Of a stretch of DNA of 64,000 nucleotides, positions 52,184-61,179 are shown in pieces. The translations under genes were made by a program, and so were the position numbers. This DNA is from Microvirga sp. TS319. Its GTDB lineage: Bacteria; Pseudomonadota; Alphaproteobacteria; Rhizobiales; Beijerinckiaceae. The stretch's first letter is position 1, and every line of letters starts with the position of its first letter. The stretch covers positions 1,542,501-1,606,500 of the forward strand of contig NZ_JBGGGT010000001.1 in the NCBI RefSeq assembly GCF_041276405.1, given 5' to 3'. The notes under the pieces are model-generated. The model saw only the letters and a program-made list of their open reading frames with translations. It was not told the DNA's origin and did not search any database.

Positions 52184-53151
52184 AGGCTCCTCCCCTCGGA
52201 TTCGGGCTGGGACGAGTCGCGGCCGCTGCGCAGCGTCTCGACGAGCCGCTCGATGAGCCCCCACAGGCCCTTCTGCATGAAGAGCGCCACCGCAATGAGA
52301 AGCCCGCCGAGAAGGAGAAGCCAGCGCGGCCAGATCGATGAGAGCAGATCCGAGACGATCACGTAGAACCCGGCTCCCAGCACGGACGCGAACAGGTTGC
52401 CGCTGCCGCCGATGATCGTCATGATCAGGATGCTCTCGCTCATGTGGTACTCGATGTTCGACAGGGGCGCGACGCCGATGAGGAGCGCATGAAGCGCTCC
52501 GGCAAGGCCCGTCACCGCGCCGGAGACCGCGAAGGCCGTGAGCTTGAAGAGCCGGACGGGAAAGCCGATCGCGCGTGCACGCTCCTCGTTGTCGCGCACC
52601 GCCAGCAGGGTGCGCCCGAAGGTGGAGCCCGCGACCCGTTGCAGGGCCGCGAAGACGACCAGGAAGAGCACCGCCACGAAGGCGTAATAGGCCCAGGAAT
52701 TCTGCAGCGGGAGCGGTCCGATGGCGGGCCGGGGAATGTTGAGCAGACCGTTGTCGCCGCCCGTGATGTCCTTGAACGTGTAGGCCAGGAAGTAGAAGAA
52801 CTGCGAGAAGGCGAGCGTCAGCATGACGAAATAGACGCCCTGCCGGCGAATCGAGAGCCAGCCGACGCCCATGGCCGCGACGGCGCCTGCAAGCCCTGAG
52901 AGCGCGAGCGCGAAGCCGAGCGGAAGCGAGGTATGCAGCAAGGTCAGGCCGACCGCATAGCTCCCGAGTCCGAAGAAGATTCCCTGGCCGAAGGACAGAA
53001 GGCCCGTATAGCCGAGGAGAAGATTGCAAGCGGCCGCCGCCATGGCGAAGATCAGCACCTCGGACGCGAGCGTGCCCGACCGCATGAAGAGCGGGAGCGC
53101 GAGCGCCACGAGAGCGGCGAGCAGGAAGTGAAAAGACGCGCGATTCATCAT
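52180..53151 (-). CDS. livM: Branched-chain amino acid-type ABC transporter permease (LivM type)
   Basis: 323 residues with about eight to ten hydrophobic segments. LLLGYTGLLSFGQGIFFGLG (about 44-63) and VGWLSIRRQGVYFVMLTLAF (about 96-115) are family hallmarks, and RTLLAVRDNEERARAIGFPV (about 178-197) is the cytoplasmic loop that meets the ATPases. Two adjacent ATG codons (53151 and 53148) are possible starts. It lies eight bases after livH. Confidence 0.93.
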   Translation of the reverse strand: MMNRASFHFLLAALVALALPLFMRSGTLASEVLIFAMAAAACNLLLGYTGLLSFGQGIFFGLGSYAVGLTLLHTSLPLGFALALSGLAGAVAAMGVGWLSIRRQGVYFVMLTLAFSQFFYFLAYTFKDITGGDNGLLNIPRPAIGPLPLQNSWAYYAFVAVLFLVVFAALQRVAGSTFGRTLLAVRDNEERARAIGFPVRLFKLTAFAVSGAVTGLAGALHALLIGVAPLSNIEYHMSESILIMTIIGGSGNLFASVLGAGFYVIVSDLLSSIWPRWLLLLGGLLIAVALFMQKGLWGLIERLVETLRSGRDSSQPESEGRSL

Positions 53152-53159
53152 GGCATCCC

Positions 53160-54014
53160 TCACGCGCGTCCGAGCAGGCCGCGCGGCATCGTCAGGATGA
53201 CGAGCCCCATGCCGAGATAGATCATCAGGCGGGCGCCCTCGGGCCAGAGTGTCGTCATGACGCTCTGCACGATTCCCACCAGAAGGCCCGCGATGAGCGC
53301 GCCCGTGTAGCTGCCCATGCCGCCGATGACGACGACAACGAAGGCGATGCCGAGCGCCTCGACTCCCATGAAGGGCTCGACGCCGCGGATCGGCGCCGCA
53401 AGTGCCCCGGCAAGGCCCGCGAGACCCGCGCCGAGCGCGAAGACTGCCGTGTTCACCCGCAGGATGTCGATGCCGAGCAGCGACACCATGTCGGTCGATT
53501 CCGAGCCCGCGCGCACCACTGCGCCGAGCCGCGTTCCCTCCAGGAGCCACCAGAGCCCGAGCGCCAGCACGAGGGTCAGGCCGATGACGAAGAGGCGGTA
53601 TTGCGGATAGATGAAGTCGCCCAGAATGACGACGCCGCTCAGCGTATCCGGAGTCGAGACGTTGCCGCCTACCGGGCCCCACAGGATGATGACAAGTTCC
53701 TGCACCATCAGAGCGAGACCGACGGTCACGAGGATATGGAACGTATGCGGCAGATGATAGATGCGCCGCAGGAGCACGGCTTCCGTGAGGGCCGCGAGCG
53801 CCCCGACGATGATCGGTGCCACAAGAAGCGCCGCCCAGAAATTCACGCCGCGTTCGGTCATGTCATAAACGAGATAGGCGCCCAGAAGATAGAATGCGCC
53901 GTGGGCGAAATTCACGAAATGAAGCAGCCCGAAGATGATGCTCAATCCCACCGCGAGCAGGAAGTAGAGCATTCCCAGGCCGATGCCGTTCACCAGCTGA
54001 AACAGATAAATCAC
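53160..54014 (-). CDS. livH: Branched-chain amino acid-type ABC transporter permease (LivH type)
   Basis: 284 residues with about eight hydrophobic segments. QLVNGIGLGMLYFLLAVGLS (about 6-25) and GLLHFVNFAHGAFYLLGAYL (about 29-48) are the LivH N-terminal hallmarks, and RAGSESTDMVSLLGIDILRV (about 167-186) is the ATPase-contacting loop. Starts with GTG. Forms the membrane channel with LivM. The binding-protein gene lies 74 bases upstream. Confidence 0.93.
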   Translation of the reverse strand: MIYLFQLVNGIGLGMLYFLLAVGLSIIFGLLHFVNFAHGAFYLLGAYLVYDMTERGVNFWAALLVAPIIVGALAALTEAVLLRRIYHLPHTFHILVTVGLALMVQELVIILWGPVGGNVSTPDTLSGVVILGDFIYPQYRLFVIGLTLVLALGLWWLLEGTRLGAVVRAGSESTDMVSLLGIDILRVNTAVFALGAGLAGLAGALAAPIRGVEPFMGVEALGIAFVVVVIGGMGSYTGALIAGLLVGIVQSVMTTLWPEGARLMIYLGMGLVILTMPRGLLGRA

Positions 54015-54088
54015 GCAGGCACCTGACGTTGGAGCCGATTAATCTTCGCAAGAGAAAGGGGACGGCCGCGTGCCGTCCCGGCCGATGG

Positions 54089-55294
54089 TCAGGCCATCTT
54101 GCACTGGGCTTGTTCCGGAGTCTGGAACGACTGGCCGAAGCTGATGATGTCGGCGTAGTCGTCCTTGTCCTTCATGGCGCTCTTGGCCTTGCCCTTCAGG
54201 AGGTAATAGTTCTTGATCACCTGATGGTCGGCGGCGCGGATCTCCTCGTCGCCGGTGAGGCCGGCATATTTCATGCCTTCCATCGCCTTGACGACCGCCT
54301 CACCTTCCGTGCTCCCTGCCTTCGCGGCCGCGTCGATCAGGATCTTCGTGGTCAGATAGGCGCTTGCGAAGGCGTAGTTCGGATTCATCTTGTGCTTGGC
54401 CTGCACCTTGGCGACCAGCTCGCGGTTGAAGGGCGAGTCGATGCCGTGCCAGTACTGTGCGCCGAAATAGACGCCCTCCATCAGGTCGGGCCCGAGGGTC
54501 TCGAACTGCTCGAGGCCGGATGCCCACGCGAGCAGGATCGTCATGCGCTTCTTCATGCCGAAGCTGACGGCCTGGCGCAGGGTGTCGGAGGATTGCGAGC
54601 CGAAATTGAGGATGAGGAGCGCGTCGGGCTTCGCCGCCATGGCGTTGGTCAGGTAGCCGCTGAACTCCTTCTCGGTGAGCGAGTGGTAGCTGTTGCCGAC
54701 ATGCTCGATCCCCTTCTCCTTGAAGATCGCCTTCGCGGCGTTGAGCAGGCCGTCGCCGAACACGTATTGCGGCGTGATCGTGTACCAGCGCTTGGCGTTC
54801 GGCAATTGCTCGACGAGCGGGCGCACGGTCTGCTCGATGGCCCCGAAGGTCGGCACGCTCCACCGGAACGTACCTTTGTTGCACTCGGAGCCGGTGATCT
54901 CGTCGGCGCCGGCCGTCGTGATGAAGACGCCCTTGCCCTTCGCGACTTCCTTGCCCATGGCGAGGGCCTCGGATGACAGGATGCCACCGGCAAACAGCGT
55001 CGAGCCGCGCTCCATCGCCTCCTGCACCTTGCGCACCGCCGTCGCGGGCTTTCCTTCCGTGTCGATCTCCTGATAGGCGAGCTTGCGGTCGAGAATCTGG
55101 CCGACTTCCTCGATGATCATGGCGGTGCCCATGGAGCCGAACTTGCCGTTGGCCGCGAAGGGACCCGACATCGGCAGAGGGGCCCCGATAGTGATGGCAT
55201 CGCCAGCCGCGAAGGCCGGGCGAAGCCCGGCGGGCAGGAACAGCGAGCCCGCGCTCAGGCAGGACAGTTTCAGGAGATCACGACGGTTGAGCAT
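54089..55294 (-). CDS. Liv-type ABC substrate-binding protein
   Basis: 401 residues. The N-terminus MLNRRDLLKLSCLSAGSLFL contains a twin-arginine-like signal, cleaved probably after AFA. The mature chain starts ITIGAPLPMSGPFAANGKFG and shows LFAGGILSSEALAMGKEVAK (about 99-118), the family I periplasmic binding fold. It probably binds an amino acid, amide or ureido compound that the M20 and M81 hydrolases then process. First gene of the operon that runs to the FCD regulator. A palindromic operator candidate lies 31 bases upstream of the ATG. Confidence 0.93.
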   Translation of the reverse strand: MLNRRDLLKLSCLSAGSLFLPAGLRPAFAAGDAITIGAPLPMSGPFAANGKFGSMGTAMIIEEVGQILDRKLAYQEIDTEGKPATAVRKVQEAMERGSTLFAGGILSSEALAMGKEVAKGKGVFITTAGADEITGSECNKGTFRWSVPTFGAIEQTVRPLVEQLPNAKRWYTITPQYVFGDGLLNAAKAIFKEKGIEHVGNSYHSLTEKEFSGYLTNAMAAKPDALLILNFGSQSSDTLRQAVSFGMKKRMTILLAWASGLEQFETLGPDLMEGVYFGAQYWHGIDSPFNRELVAKVQAKHKMNPNYAFASAYLTTKILIDAAAKAGSTEGEAVVKAMEGMKYAGLTGDEEIRAADHQVIKNYYLLKGKAKSAMKDKDDYADIISFGQSFQTPEQAQCKMA

Positions 55295-55324
55295 GGATAC
55301 CTCTGGGATATTTATTTATTCTAT

Positions 55325-55336
55325 TTATACGTATAA
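55325..55336. promoter_or_regulatory. Palindromic operator upstream of the Liv/hydrolase operon
   Basis: The 12-base perfect palindrome TTATACGTATAA lies 31-42 bases upstream of the binding-protein ATG, within an AT-rich segment. A TTGACA box (minus strand, 55355-55360) is 18 bases upstream of it. FCD-type GntR proteins bind short palindromes of this type, so autoregulation by the regulator at 47065-47844 is plausible. Confidence 0.5.
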
Positions 55337-55360
55337 TTATCATAGAATGCGGGGTGTCAA

Positions 55361-56091
55361 GGGGGCCCCAGAGCGGATCGGCAGGATCGGGAGACCGGAA
55401 GCGCATCCGGAATGCCCGGGCAGAGCCCGGCGCTGTGCCACGGGGCGCCCGAGGCTATCGCGAGGGTAAGGACAAAGAGATGATTCCACGCACGTGGAGC
55501 AGGCCCTGGCGGAATTCGCCGCGAAGCCCGCAACCGGCGATGCGCAGCGGCATCTGCGCGCCTTCAATCAAGGCAAGAAAAAAGCCGGGCCAAAGGCCCG
55601 GCAAAGTTGAGGTCCGACAATTCAGTCAAAACCTTCCAGAGGGAACGGCCGATACGGCGACGCCGGGAGGAAGAATAGCGCCGCCGCGTTGAAATCAGCC
55701 GCTGTTGATATGGGCTGCGTGCCACGTGTTTGCAAGCTGTGCGGCCACATGAAAGGGCTGCGCCGTTAGCATGACGCGACGGCCTGAGCATTTTTTCAGC
55801 GACGTGGATTCGATGCGCCGTCAAAGAAGGCGGCACGACAAGGAAAAGCGGCGCTTCCATGAAAAACGGAATGAGCATCCGATCAATGCGTGCGAGGCGG
55901 CAGCATGTATTCGGACGCGCGGAAATTCATATGGAATCGATGTCGTGAGATTGAGCGTCGCATGCGCGTGGCCCATCGATCCTGCAGCGTCAGCTACCGG
56001 TGAACCGCGTCCGAAGCTCCGCATGTGACAGGACGGAATCACGCGCCTTGTCACTTGCGACCAACGCATCGGGATCGCAGAGGACATTCCT
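55361..56091. other. Intergenic region with a possible gene remnant
   Basis: About 730 bases between two minus-strand operons. On the plus strand at about 55484-55616 a frame reads HVEQALAEFAAKPATGDAQR, then HLRAFNQGKKKAGPKARQS and a stop, which looks like a genuine basic C-terminus. Its upstream part (GYREGKDKE) is in another frame, suggesting a frameshifted remnant. I cannot name the family. The rest shows nothing identifiable except the terminator hairpin at 55578-55602. Confidence 0.4.
55578..55602 (-). terminator. Intrinsic terminator on the minus strand
   Basis: The arms GCCGGGCC (55584-55591) and GGCCCGGC (55595-55602) are perfect complements with loop AAA. On the minus strand the hairpin is followed by six T residues (A-run 55578-55583). 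This is a textbook rho-independent terminator for transcription coming from the right, that is, from the RND efflux operon ending at 56092. It also overlaps the plus-strand frame described in this region. Confidence 0.7.
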
Positions 56092-59000
56092 CTACTCCGC
56101 CGCCTGCAGCCTCGGAACGTCTTCGCGCTTGGGCGTCTTGCGTCCGAAACCGAACTTACGCGCCATGTCCTCCAGCAGGGTGAGCGCGACCGGGACCACC
56201 ACCAGGGTAAGAACGGTGGAGCTGATCAGGCCGCCGATCACCGCGTGCGCCATGCCGGCGCGCTGCGAGCCGCCCTCCCCCAATCCGAGCGCCATCGGAA
56301 TCATGCCGAAGATCATCGCGAGCGTCGTCATCAGGATCGGGCGCAGGCGCACCTCCGCCGCCTGCATGATCGCCGCGGAGCGCTCCATGCCGCGTTTGCG
56401 GGCCTGGTTGACGAAGTCGACCAGGAGGATCGCGTTCTTCACCACGAGGCCCATCAGCATGATGAAGCCGATGGCCGACATCATGTTGAGCGTCGAGCCC
56501 CAGGCCAGGAGGCCGAGGAACACGCCGACCAGCGACAGGGGCAGCGACGCCATGATGGCCAAAGGCTGAAGGAAGCTGCCGAACTGGGACGCCAGGATGA
56601 TGTAGATGAAGACCACCGCCAGAAGCAGCGCCGAGCCCGCATAGCCGGAGGTCTCCTGGATGTTCTTCGCCGAGCCTCCGGACACGAACCGATAGCCTGC
56701 CGGAAGCTTCACATCCTTGAGCGCCGCGCCGATCTCGCGGGTGACGTCGCCGGCAGCGCGGCCGCTGACATTGGCCGTGATCTGCACCTCGCGCGCGAGG
56801 TCGCGCCGGTTGATCTGTGAGGGACCCACCCCCGGCTCCAGCTTCGCCACCTCGCGCAAGGCCACCATCCTGGGCGTGCCGTCCTCGTTCGTCAGCTTGC
56901 TGGCGAGATAGAGGCGCGACAGGTCCTCGCGCGACTCGCGCCCGGTCTCGGGCAGTCGTACGTTGACGTCGTAGTTCTCGCCGTTGGGCGCACGAAAGGT
57001 CGAGGCATCCTCGCCGGACAACAGCGGGCGCAGGGTATTCGACACCTGCTGCAAGCTCACTCCGAGATCGCTCGCGAGCTCGCGGTCGAGGCTGACTGCA
57101 ATCGTCGGGCGCGCGGCCTTCAGGCTCGATTCCAGGTCGACCACGCCGGGAACCCGCGCCATGACGGTGGCGGTTTCCTTCGCGATCCGAGCGAGCTCGT
57201 CCAGGTTGGGACCCTGCACGGAGACCTGCACCGGCTTGCCGTCGCCGACGCCCGGCAGGCCGACCGCGAGATCGATGCCGGGAATGGCCTTCAGGCGCGC
57301 GCGCATCAAATCCACCAGCTGCGACGCCGAGCGCGTGCGCTCATGGATGGGCTTGAGGGTGATTGCGATGCTCGCCTCGTTCTTGCCGGCTGCCTGACCG
57401 CTGTTGATCGCCGTATAGGTGAAGTCCACCTCCGGGAATTCCTTGATGGCGGCCTCAGCCTGGCGGGCTTTCGTCTGCGTGTAGTCGAGCGAGGAGCCCA
57501 CGGGCGCCGTGACCTTCACGGTCATCTCGCCCATGTCGGCACTCGGCACGAATTCGACTCCGATCATCGGCACGAGCGCGAAGCTGCCCACGAAGATGCC
57601 GATGGCCGCGACCATGACGACCCAGCGCCGCCGCAGGCTGAAGCGCATGAGCGGGCGATACACGGCCAGGATCCCCTCCGTCACGCCGTCGGACAGGCGC
57701 GCGATCCAGCCGATCGGTCCGCGCGGCTTCCGGCCGATCGATGGATCGTGCCACACGCTCGACAGCATGGGATCGAGGGTGAACGACACGAAGAGCGAGA
57801 TCAGTACCGCCACCGAGACGGTGATGCCGAACTGATAGAAGAACTTGCCGATAAGGCCGCCCATGAAGGCCACGGGCGCGAAGACCGCCACGATGGCGAG
57901 CGTCGTCGCCACAACGGCAAGGCCGATCTCCTGCGTGCCCTTCAACGCGGCCTCGAAATGGCCGGCGCCCCTCTCGAGATGGCGGGCGATGTTCTCGCGC
58001 ACCACGATGGCGTCGTCGATGAGAATGCCGATCGCGAGCGACAGCGCCATGAGAGTCATGCTGTTGAGCGTGAAGCCCATGAAGGCGAGCGCCGCGAAGG
58101 TGCCGATGACCGAGATCGGCAGCGTCAGGCCCGTGATCACCGTCGAGCGCCACGAATGCAGGAACAGGAACACGATGGCGACCGTCAGGACCGCGCCTTC
58201 GAGCATCGTGCTCTGCACGTTGTGCACCGAGCTGCGGATGCCCTTCGAGGAATCCTTGACGACGGACAATTCGACGTCGGAGGGCAGCGAGCGCTTGAGA
58301 TCCCTCACGGCGCTGAACACGCCGTCGGCCACCTCGATGGTGTTGGCGCCCTGCACCTTGACCACGTCCACGGCGAGCGCGGGCTTGCCGTTGAACAAAG
58401 CGAGGTTCGTCTTCTCCTCCTGACCGTCGATGACGTCCGCGACCTCCGACAGGCGCACCGGCGACCCGCCGCGCTGAGCCACGATGAAGTTGCCGATCTC
58501 GCGCGGCTCCTTCACCGAGCCCTCGATCTGCACCACCTTGTCGTCGCGCCCGCGCGTCACGTTGCCGGCCGGCAGATCCTGGTTCTCCGACCGGATCGTC
58601 GTCACCACCTGGTCCACGCCTATGGCAAGCGCCTGCATGCGGTCGGGCTTCAGCCGCACCTCGACCTGGCGCTTCACCCCGCCGACGATCGTGGCGCTAC
58701 CAACGCCGCGCACGGTCTGGATGCGCTTGAGCACGACCTCGTCGGCGAGCGTCGTCAGCTCGCGCAGCGAGCGCGAGGGAGATTCCACCGCTACCGACAC
58801 GATCGGCGCGCTGTCCGGATCGAAGCGGGTCACGGTCGGATCGTCGACCTCATCGCGCAGCTGACCGCGGATGCCGGACACCTTCTCGCGCACGTCCTGA
58901 ACGGCGACGGCGGCGGGCGTGTCGAGAGTGAACTGCGCGATGACGATGGAGCGGCCCTCGACCGAGCGGGAGGTAAGCGTGTCGAGGCCGCTGATCGTGT

Positions 59001-59214
59001 TGATGGCGTCCTCGATCTTGCGGGTAACATCGCTCTCGACCGCTTCCGGCGACGCGCCAGGATAGGACGCGGTCACGACGATGGTCGGGATATCCACGTC
59101 GGGAAACTGGTCCACGCCAAGGCGCTGATAGGAGAACAGTCCGACGACGAGGATCGCCACCATCATCATGGTGGCGAAGACCGGGTTGTTGATGCTGACG
59201 CGGGTGAGAAACAT
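56092..59214 (-). CDS. RND efflux transporter, inner-membrane pump (HAE1/AcrB type)
   Basis: 1040 residues, the usual size. The N-terminus FLTRVSINNPVFATMMMVAI is followed by the periplasmic porter domain and twelve hydrophobic segments. GILIDDAIVVRENIARHLER (about 396-415) includes the paired aspartates of the proton relay, and ILMTTLAMIFGMIPMALGLG near the C-terminus is typical of the family. The pump exports drugs or lipophilic compounds using the proton gradient with an adaptor and an outer-membrane channel. The adaptor gene is next; the outer-membrane partner is not in the window. It is controlled by the PadR protein encoded upstream. Confidence 0.95.
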   Translation of the reverse strand: MFLTRVSINNPVFATMMMVAILVVGLFSYQRLGVDQFPDVDIPTIVVTASYPGASPEAVESDVTRKIEDAINTISGLDTLTSRSVEGRSIVIAQFTLDTPAAVAVQDVREKVSGIRGQLRDEVDDPTVTRFDPDSAPIVSVAVESPSRSLRELTTLADEVVLKRIQTVRGVGSATIVGGVKRQVEVRLKPDRMQALAIGVDQVVTTIRSENQDLPAGNVTRGRDDKVVQIEGSVKEPREIGNFIVAQRGGSPVRLSEVADVIDGQEEKTNLALFNGKPALAVDVVKVQGANTIEVADGVFSAVRDLKRSLPSDVELSVVKDSSKGIRSSVHNVQSTMLEGAVLTVAIVFLFLHSWRSTVITGLTLPISVIGTFAALAFMGFTLNSMTLMALSLAIGILIDDAIVVRENIARHLERGAGHFEAALKGTQEIGLAVVATTLAIVAVFAPVAFMGGLIGKFFYQFGITVSVAVLISLFVSFTLDPMLSSVWHDPSIGRKPRGPIGWIARLSDGVTEGILAVYRPLMRFSLRRRWVVMVAAIGIFVGSFALVPMIGVEFVPSADMGEMTVKVTAPVGSSLDYTQTKARQAEAAIKEFPEVDFTYTAINSGQAAGKNEASIAITLKPIHERTRSASQLVDLMRARLKAIPGIDLAVGLPGVGDGKPVQVSVQGPNLDELARIAKETATVMARVPGVVDLESSLKAARPTIAVSLDRELASDLGVSLQQVSNTLRPLLSGEDASTFRAPNGENYDVNVRLPETGRESREDLSRLYLASKLTNEDGTPRMVALREVAKLEPGVGPSQINRRDLAREVQITANVSGRAAGDVTREIGAALKDVKLPAGYRFVSGGSAKNIQETSGYAGSALLLAVVFIYIILASQFGSFLQPLAIMASLPLSLVGVFLGLLAWGSTLNMMSAIGFIMLMGLVVKNAILLVDFVNQARKRGMERSAAIMQAAEVRLRPILMTTLAMIFGMIPMALGLGEGGSQRAGMAHAVIGGLISSTVLTLVVVPVALTLLEDMARKFGFGRKTPKREDVPRLQAAE

Positions 59215-59215
59215 C

Positions 59216-60325
59216 TTAATGATCGCCGATGCGGACCGGAGTTCCCGGCTCCAGGAGAATGGACGGTGCGCTCACGACGGTGTCGCCCTCCGACAGGCCC
59301 GAGTTCACGGCCACCAGCGTGGCCGTGGCGTCGCTCGACACCTCGACCGGTTGCCGGGCGATCCTGTCGCCGTCTAGCTTGAGCACGTAGCGATGACTCT
59401 GGTCGCCGCGCAGAACCTCCGGCGGCACCGCGATCACATCCCCGACCTCGCGCACGACGATGTCGCCCGATGCGAACATGCCGCCGCGCAGGACCATGTC
59501 GGCGTTCTCGACCCGGATATAGGCCGGGATCGAACGCGAGCCCGCCTTGGTGGTCGGATTGATGCGCTCGACGCGCCCTTCGAACTCCCGTCCCTCCAGG
59601 CCCGGAACGCGGAAAAGCGCCTTCTGACCGACCGCCACGCGTGCGATCTCGTTCGTAGGGACGGGCGCCTCGATCTCGAGCCGCGCCAAGTCGATGAGAA
59701 CGACGAGCTTGCCGTCGACCGGCACCTTGTCGCCCGGATTGACGGCGCGTTCGGACACGAAACCGTCCATGGGGGCTCTCACGACGGCGTCATCGAGGGC
59801 CTTCCGGGCCAGATCGACCTGGGCCTGCATGGCGCGGACATTCGCCTGCCCGCTGCGAAAGACGCTCTCGACCTCGTCCACGGAGGCCTGGGCCGCATAA
59901 CCCTTCTGCTGCAGGCTGAGCTTCATCGAGCGGTTCTTCTCTGCGAGCGCGAGCTGCGCCTTCGCGGATTCGAGATTCGCCACGCGCTCATTGAGCCGGG
60001 AGGTCAGGTCCGTGGTATCGAGCCGGACGAGAACGTCGCCCTTCCTCACCGGCTGACCTTCCTGGACCAGAACCTCGGACACCTTCGCGGCGACGTCCGA
60101 CTTCAGGGTCGTCTGGTCGATGGGGCGCAGGGTGCCGGCGAGCGGAACGGTGAAGCGTAAGTCCGCCTTACGGACCGCGAAGGTCTCGCTGCGCGCAAGC
60201 TCCGTCACCGCAGGCGCAGCCTGCTGCGCGACGGCCTGGGCCGTGTCGTTCTTCATGTAGCGGGCAGCTCCAGCGCCCATGGCGACGATGCCGATGACGG
60301 CGAACGCAACTGTCACTTTCTTCAC
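59216..60325 (-). CDS. RND efflux periplasmic adaptor (membrane fusion protein)
   Basis: About 369 residues. An N-terminal hydrophobic anchor (VTVAFAVIGIVAMGAGAARY) is followed by a lipoyl-type half motif (AAKVSEVLVQEGQPVRKGDV, about 78-97), a coiled hairpin (LNERVANLESAKAQLALAEK, about 110-129), the second lipoyl half (APMDGFVSERAVNPGDKVPV), and beta-barrel and proximal domains. A GTG at 60325 preceded by AGGGG is the chosen start; an ATG at 60346 is in frame. It bridges the pump to an outer-membrane channel. One base separates it from the pump gene. Confidence 0.93.
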   Translation of the reverse strand: MKKVTVAFAVIGIVAMGAGAARYMKNDTAQAVAQQAAPAVTELARSETFAVRKADLRFTVPLAGTLRPIDQTTLKSDVAAKVSEVLVQEGQPVRKGDVLVRLDTTDLTSRLNERVANLESAKAQLALAEKNRSMKLSLQQKGYAAQASVDEVESVFRSGQANVRAMQAQVDLARKALDDAVVRAPMDGFVSERAVNPGDKVPVDGKLVVLIDLARLEIEAPVPTNEIARVAVGQKALFRVPGLEGREFEGRVERINPTTKAGSRSIPAYIRVENADMVLRGGMFASGDIVVREVGDVIAVPPEVLRGDQSHRYVLKLDGDRIARQPVEVSSDATATLVAVNSGLSEGDTVVSAPSILLEPGTPVRIGDH

Positions 60326-60335
60326 GGCAACGCCC

Positions 60336-60908
60336 CTACAGTACATCCGAACCGGCGAGATGGCCGGCCATTGGCCTGTCTTGTTCGGACCGGTTCCGGC
60401 CCATCTCCTCCAGGAAGCCGGAAACGTTCTCGCGCAGGAAGGCGAGTTCGGCCTCGGTCAGTACCGTCCCCATGCGCAGCAGGAACCGGTGTCCCGGGCG
60501 GCTGACGCTTCCCGACGCCTGCATCTCCGCCCTGATCTGCTCCAGCTCGGCAATCCGGTTGACGAGCACATCGCGCAGCTTCTCGGGAGGGAGCAGATCG
60601 GCGAACATCAGAAGCGTGACCAGCTCGGAGCGGATCCGGTGCCGCCCCTCGGAGGCGAGGAGCGAAGCGGCCAGCGCCTCGCGCCCCGGATCGAGCAGGG
60701 TATAGACTGTCTTGTTGGGCCGGCCCTCCTGCGGTACGACCCGCGCGGAAACGAGACCTTCCTGGTCGAGCTGTTTCAAGGCGGCATAGATTCCGCTCGG
60801 CGCTACATCCATGAAACGCGAGAAGACCTCCTCGACCCGTTTCCGGATTTCGTACCCGGAGGCATCGCCCATGGACAGGACGGCCAGACAGAGTGCTTTA
60901 GTGTCCAA
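60336..60908 (-). CDS. PadR-family transcriptional regulator
   Basis: 190 residues from a TTG start. The reading DTKALCLAVLSMGDASGYEI (from residue 2) matches the normal PadR N-terminus, with the winged helix at about 15-85 (VAPSGIYAALKQLDQEGLVS, then GRPNKTVYTLLDPGREALAA). A helical C-terminal dimerisation domain follows. A GTG at 60923 would place the start inside the operator and has no ribosome site, while GGAG lies nine bases before the TTG. It is the first gene of the padR-adaptor-pump operon and most likely represses it, released by a pump substrate. Confidence 0.88.
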   Translation of the reverse strand: MDTKALCLAVLSMGDASGYEIRKRVEEVFSRFMDVAPSGIYAALKQLDQEGLVSARVVPQEGRPNKTVYTLLDPGREALAASLLASEGRHRIRSELVTLLMFADLLPPEKLRDVLVNRIAELEQIRAEMQASGSVSRPGHRFLLRMGTVLTEAELAFLRENVSGFLEEMGRNRSEQDRPMAGHLAGSDVL

Positions 60909-60914
60909 ACTGGA

Positions 60915-60961
60915 ATACTCCACTTTGGAGTATATTTAGAGCCTCCACGCGGGTCCGTCAA
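60915..60961 (-). promoter_or_regulatory. PadR operator overlapping its own promoter and ribosome site
   Basis: On the minus strand, TTGACG (60956-60961) and TAAATA (60933-60938) are separated by exactly 17 bases, a good sigma-70 pair. The dyad ATACTCCA-AAG-TGGAGTAT (60915-60933, minus strand) begins at the last base of the -10 box and continues to seven bases before the TTG start. Its second arm contains the GGAG ribosome site. Arms are perfect eight-base complements, the shape expected for PadR. Autoregulation of the efflux operon is strongly suggested. Confidence 0.75.
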
Positions 60962-61179
60962 CAATCCGGGGCAGCGGGACCGTCCGTCCATGAGAGGTCC
61001 CCTTGTCATGGCTCCAACCGGCATTCGCCACGCAAGGTTCGGCCTCTTCCTCTAAGCGATTGCCGGCAAGAGACTTTCTCCGCTCTCCCATCCTGAAAAG
61101 CCCATGAACCCAACCAAGGCTTCCGATCTGCCGGGAGAGGTTCCGACGAGGCGGGCATCTCCCCCCGCCTCCCATCCGG

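Noticed and set aside
57343..59382. 679-codon open frame on the plus strand opposite the RND pump
   Set aside because: It is antisense to a pump gene with all family motifs, is extremely rich in Arg, His and Asp and has no recognisable domain; long antisense frames are expected in GC-rich coding DNA.
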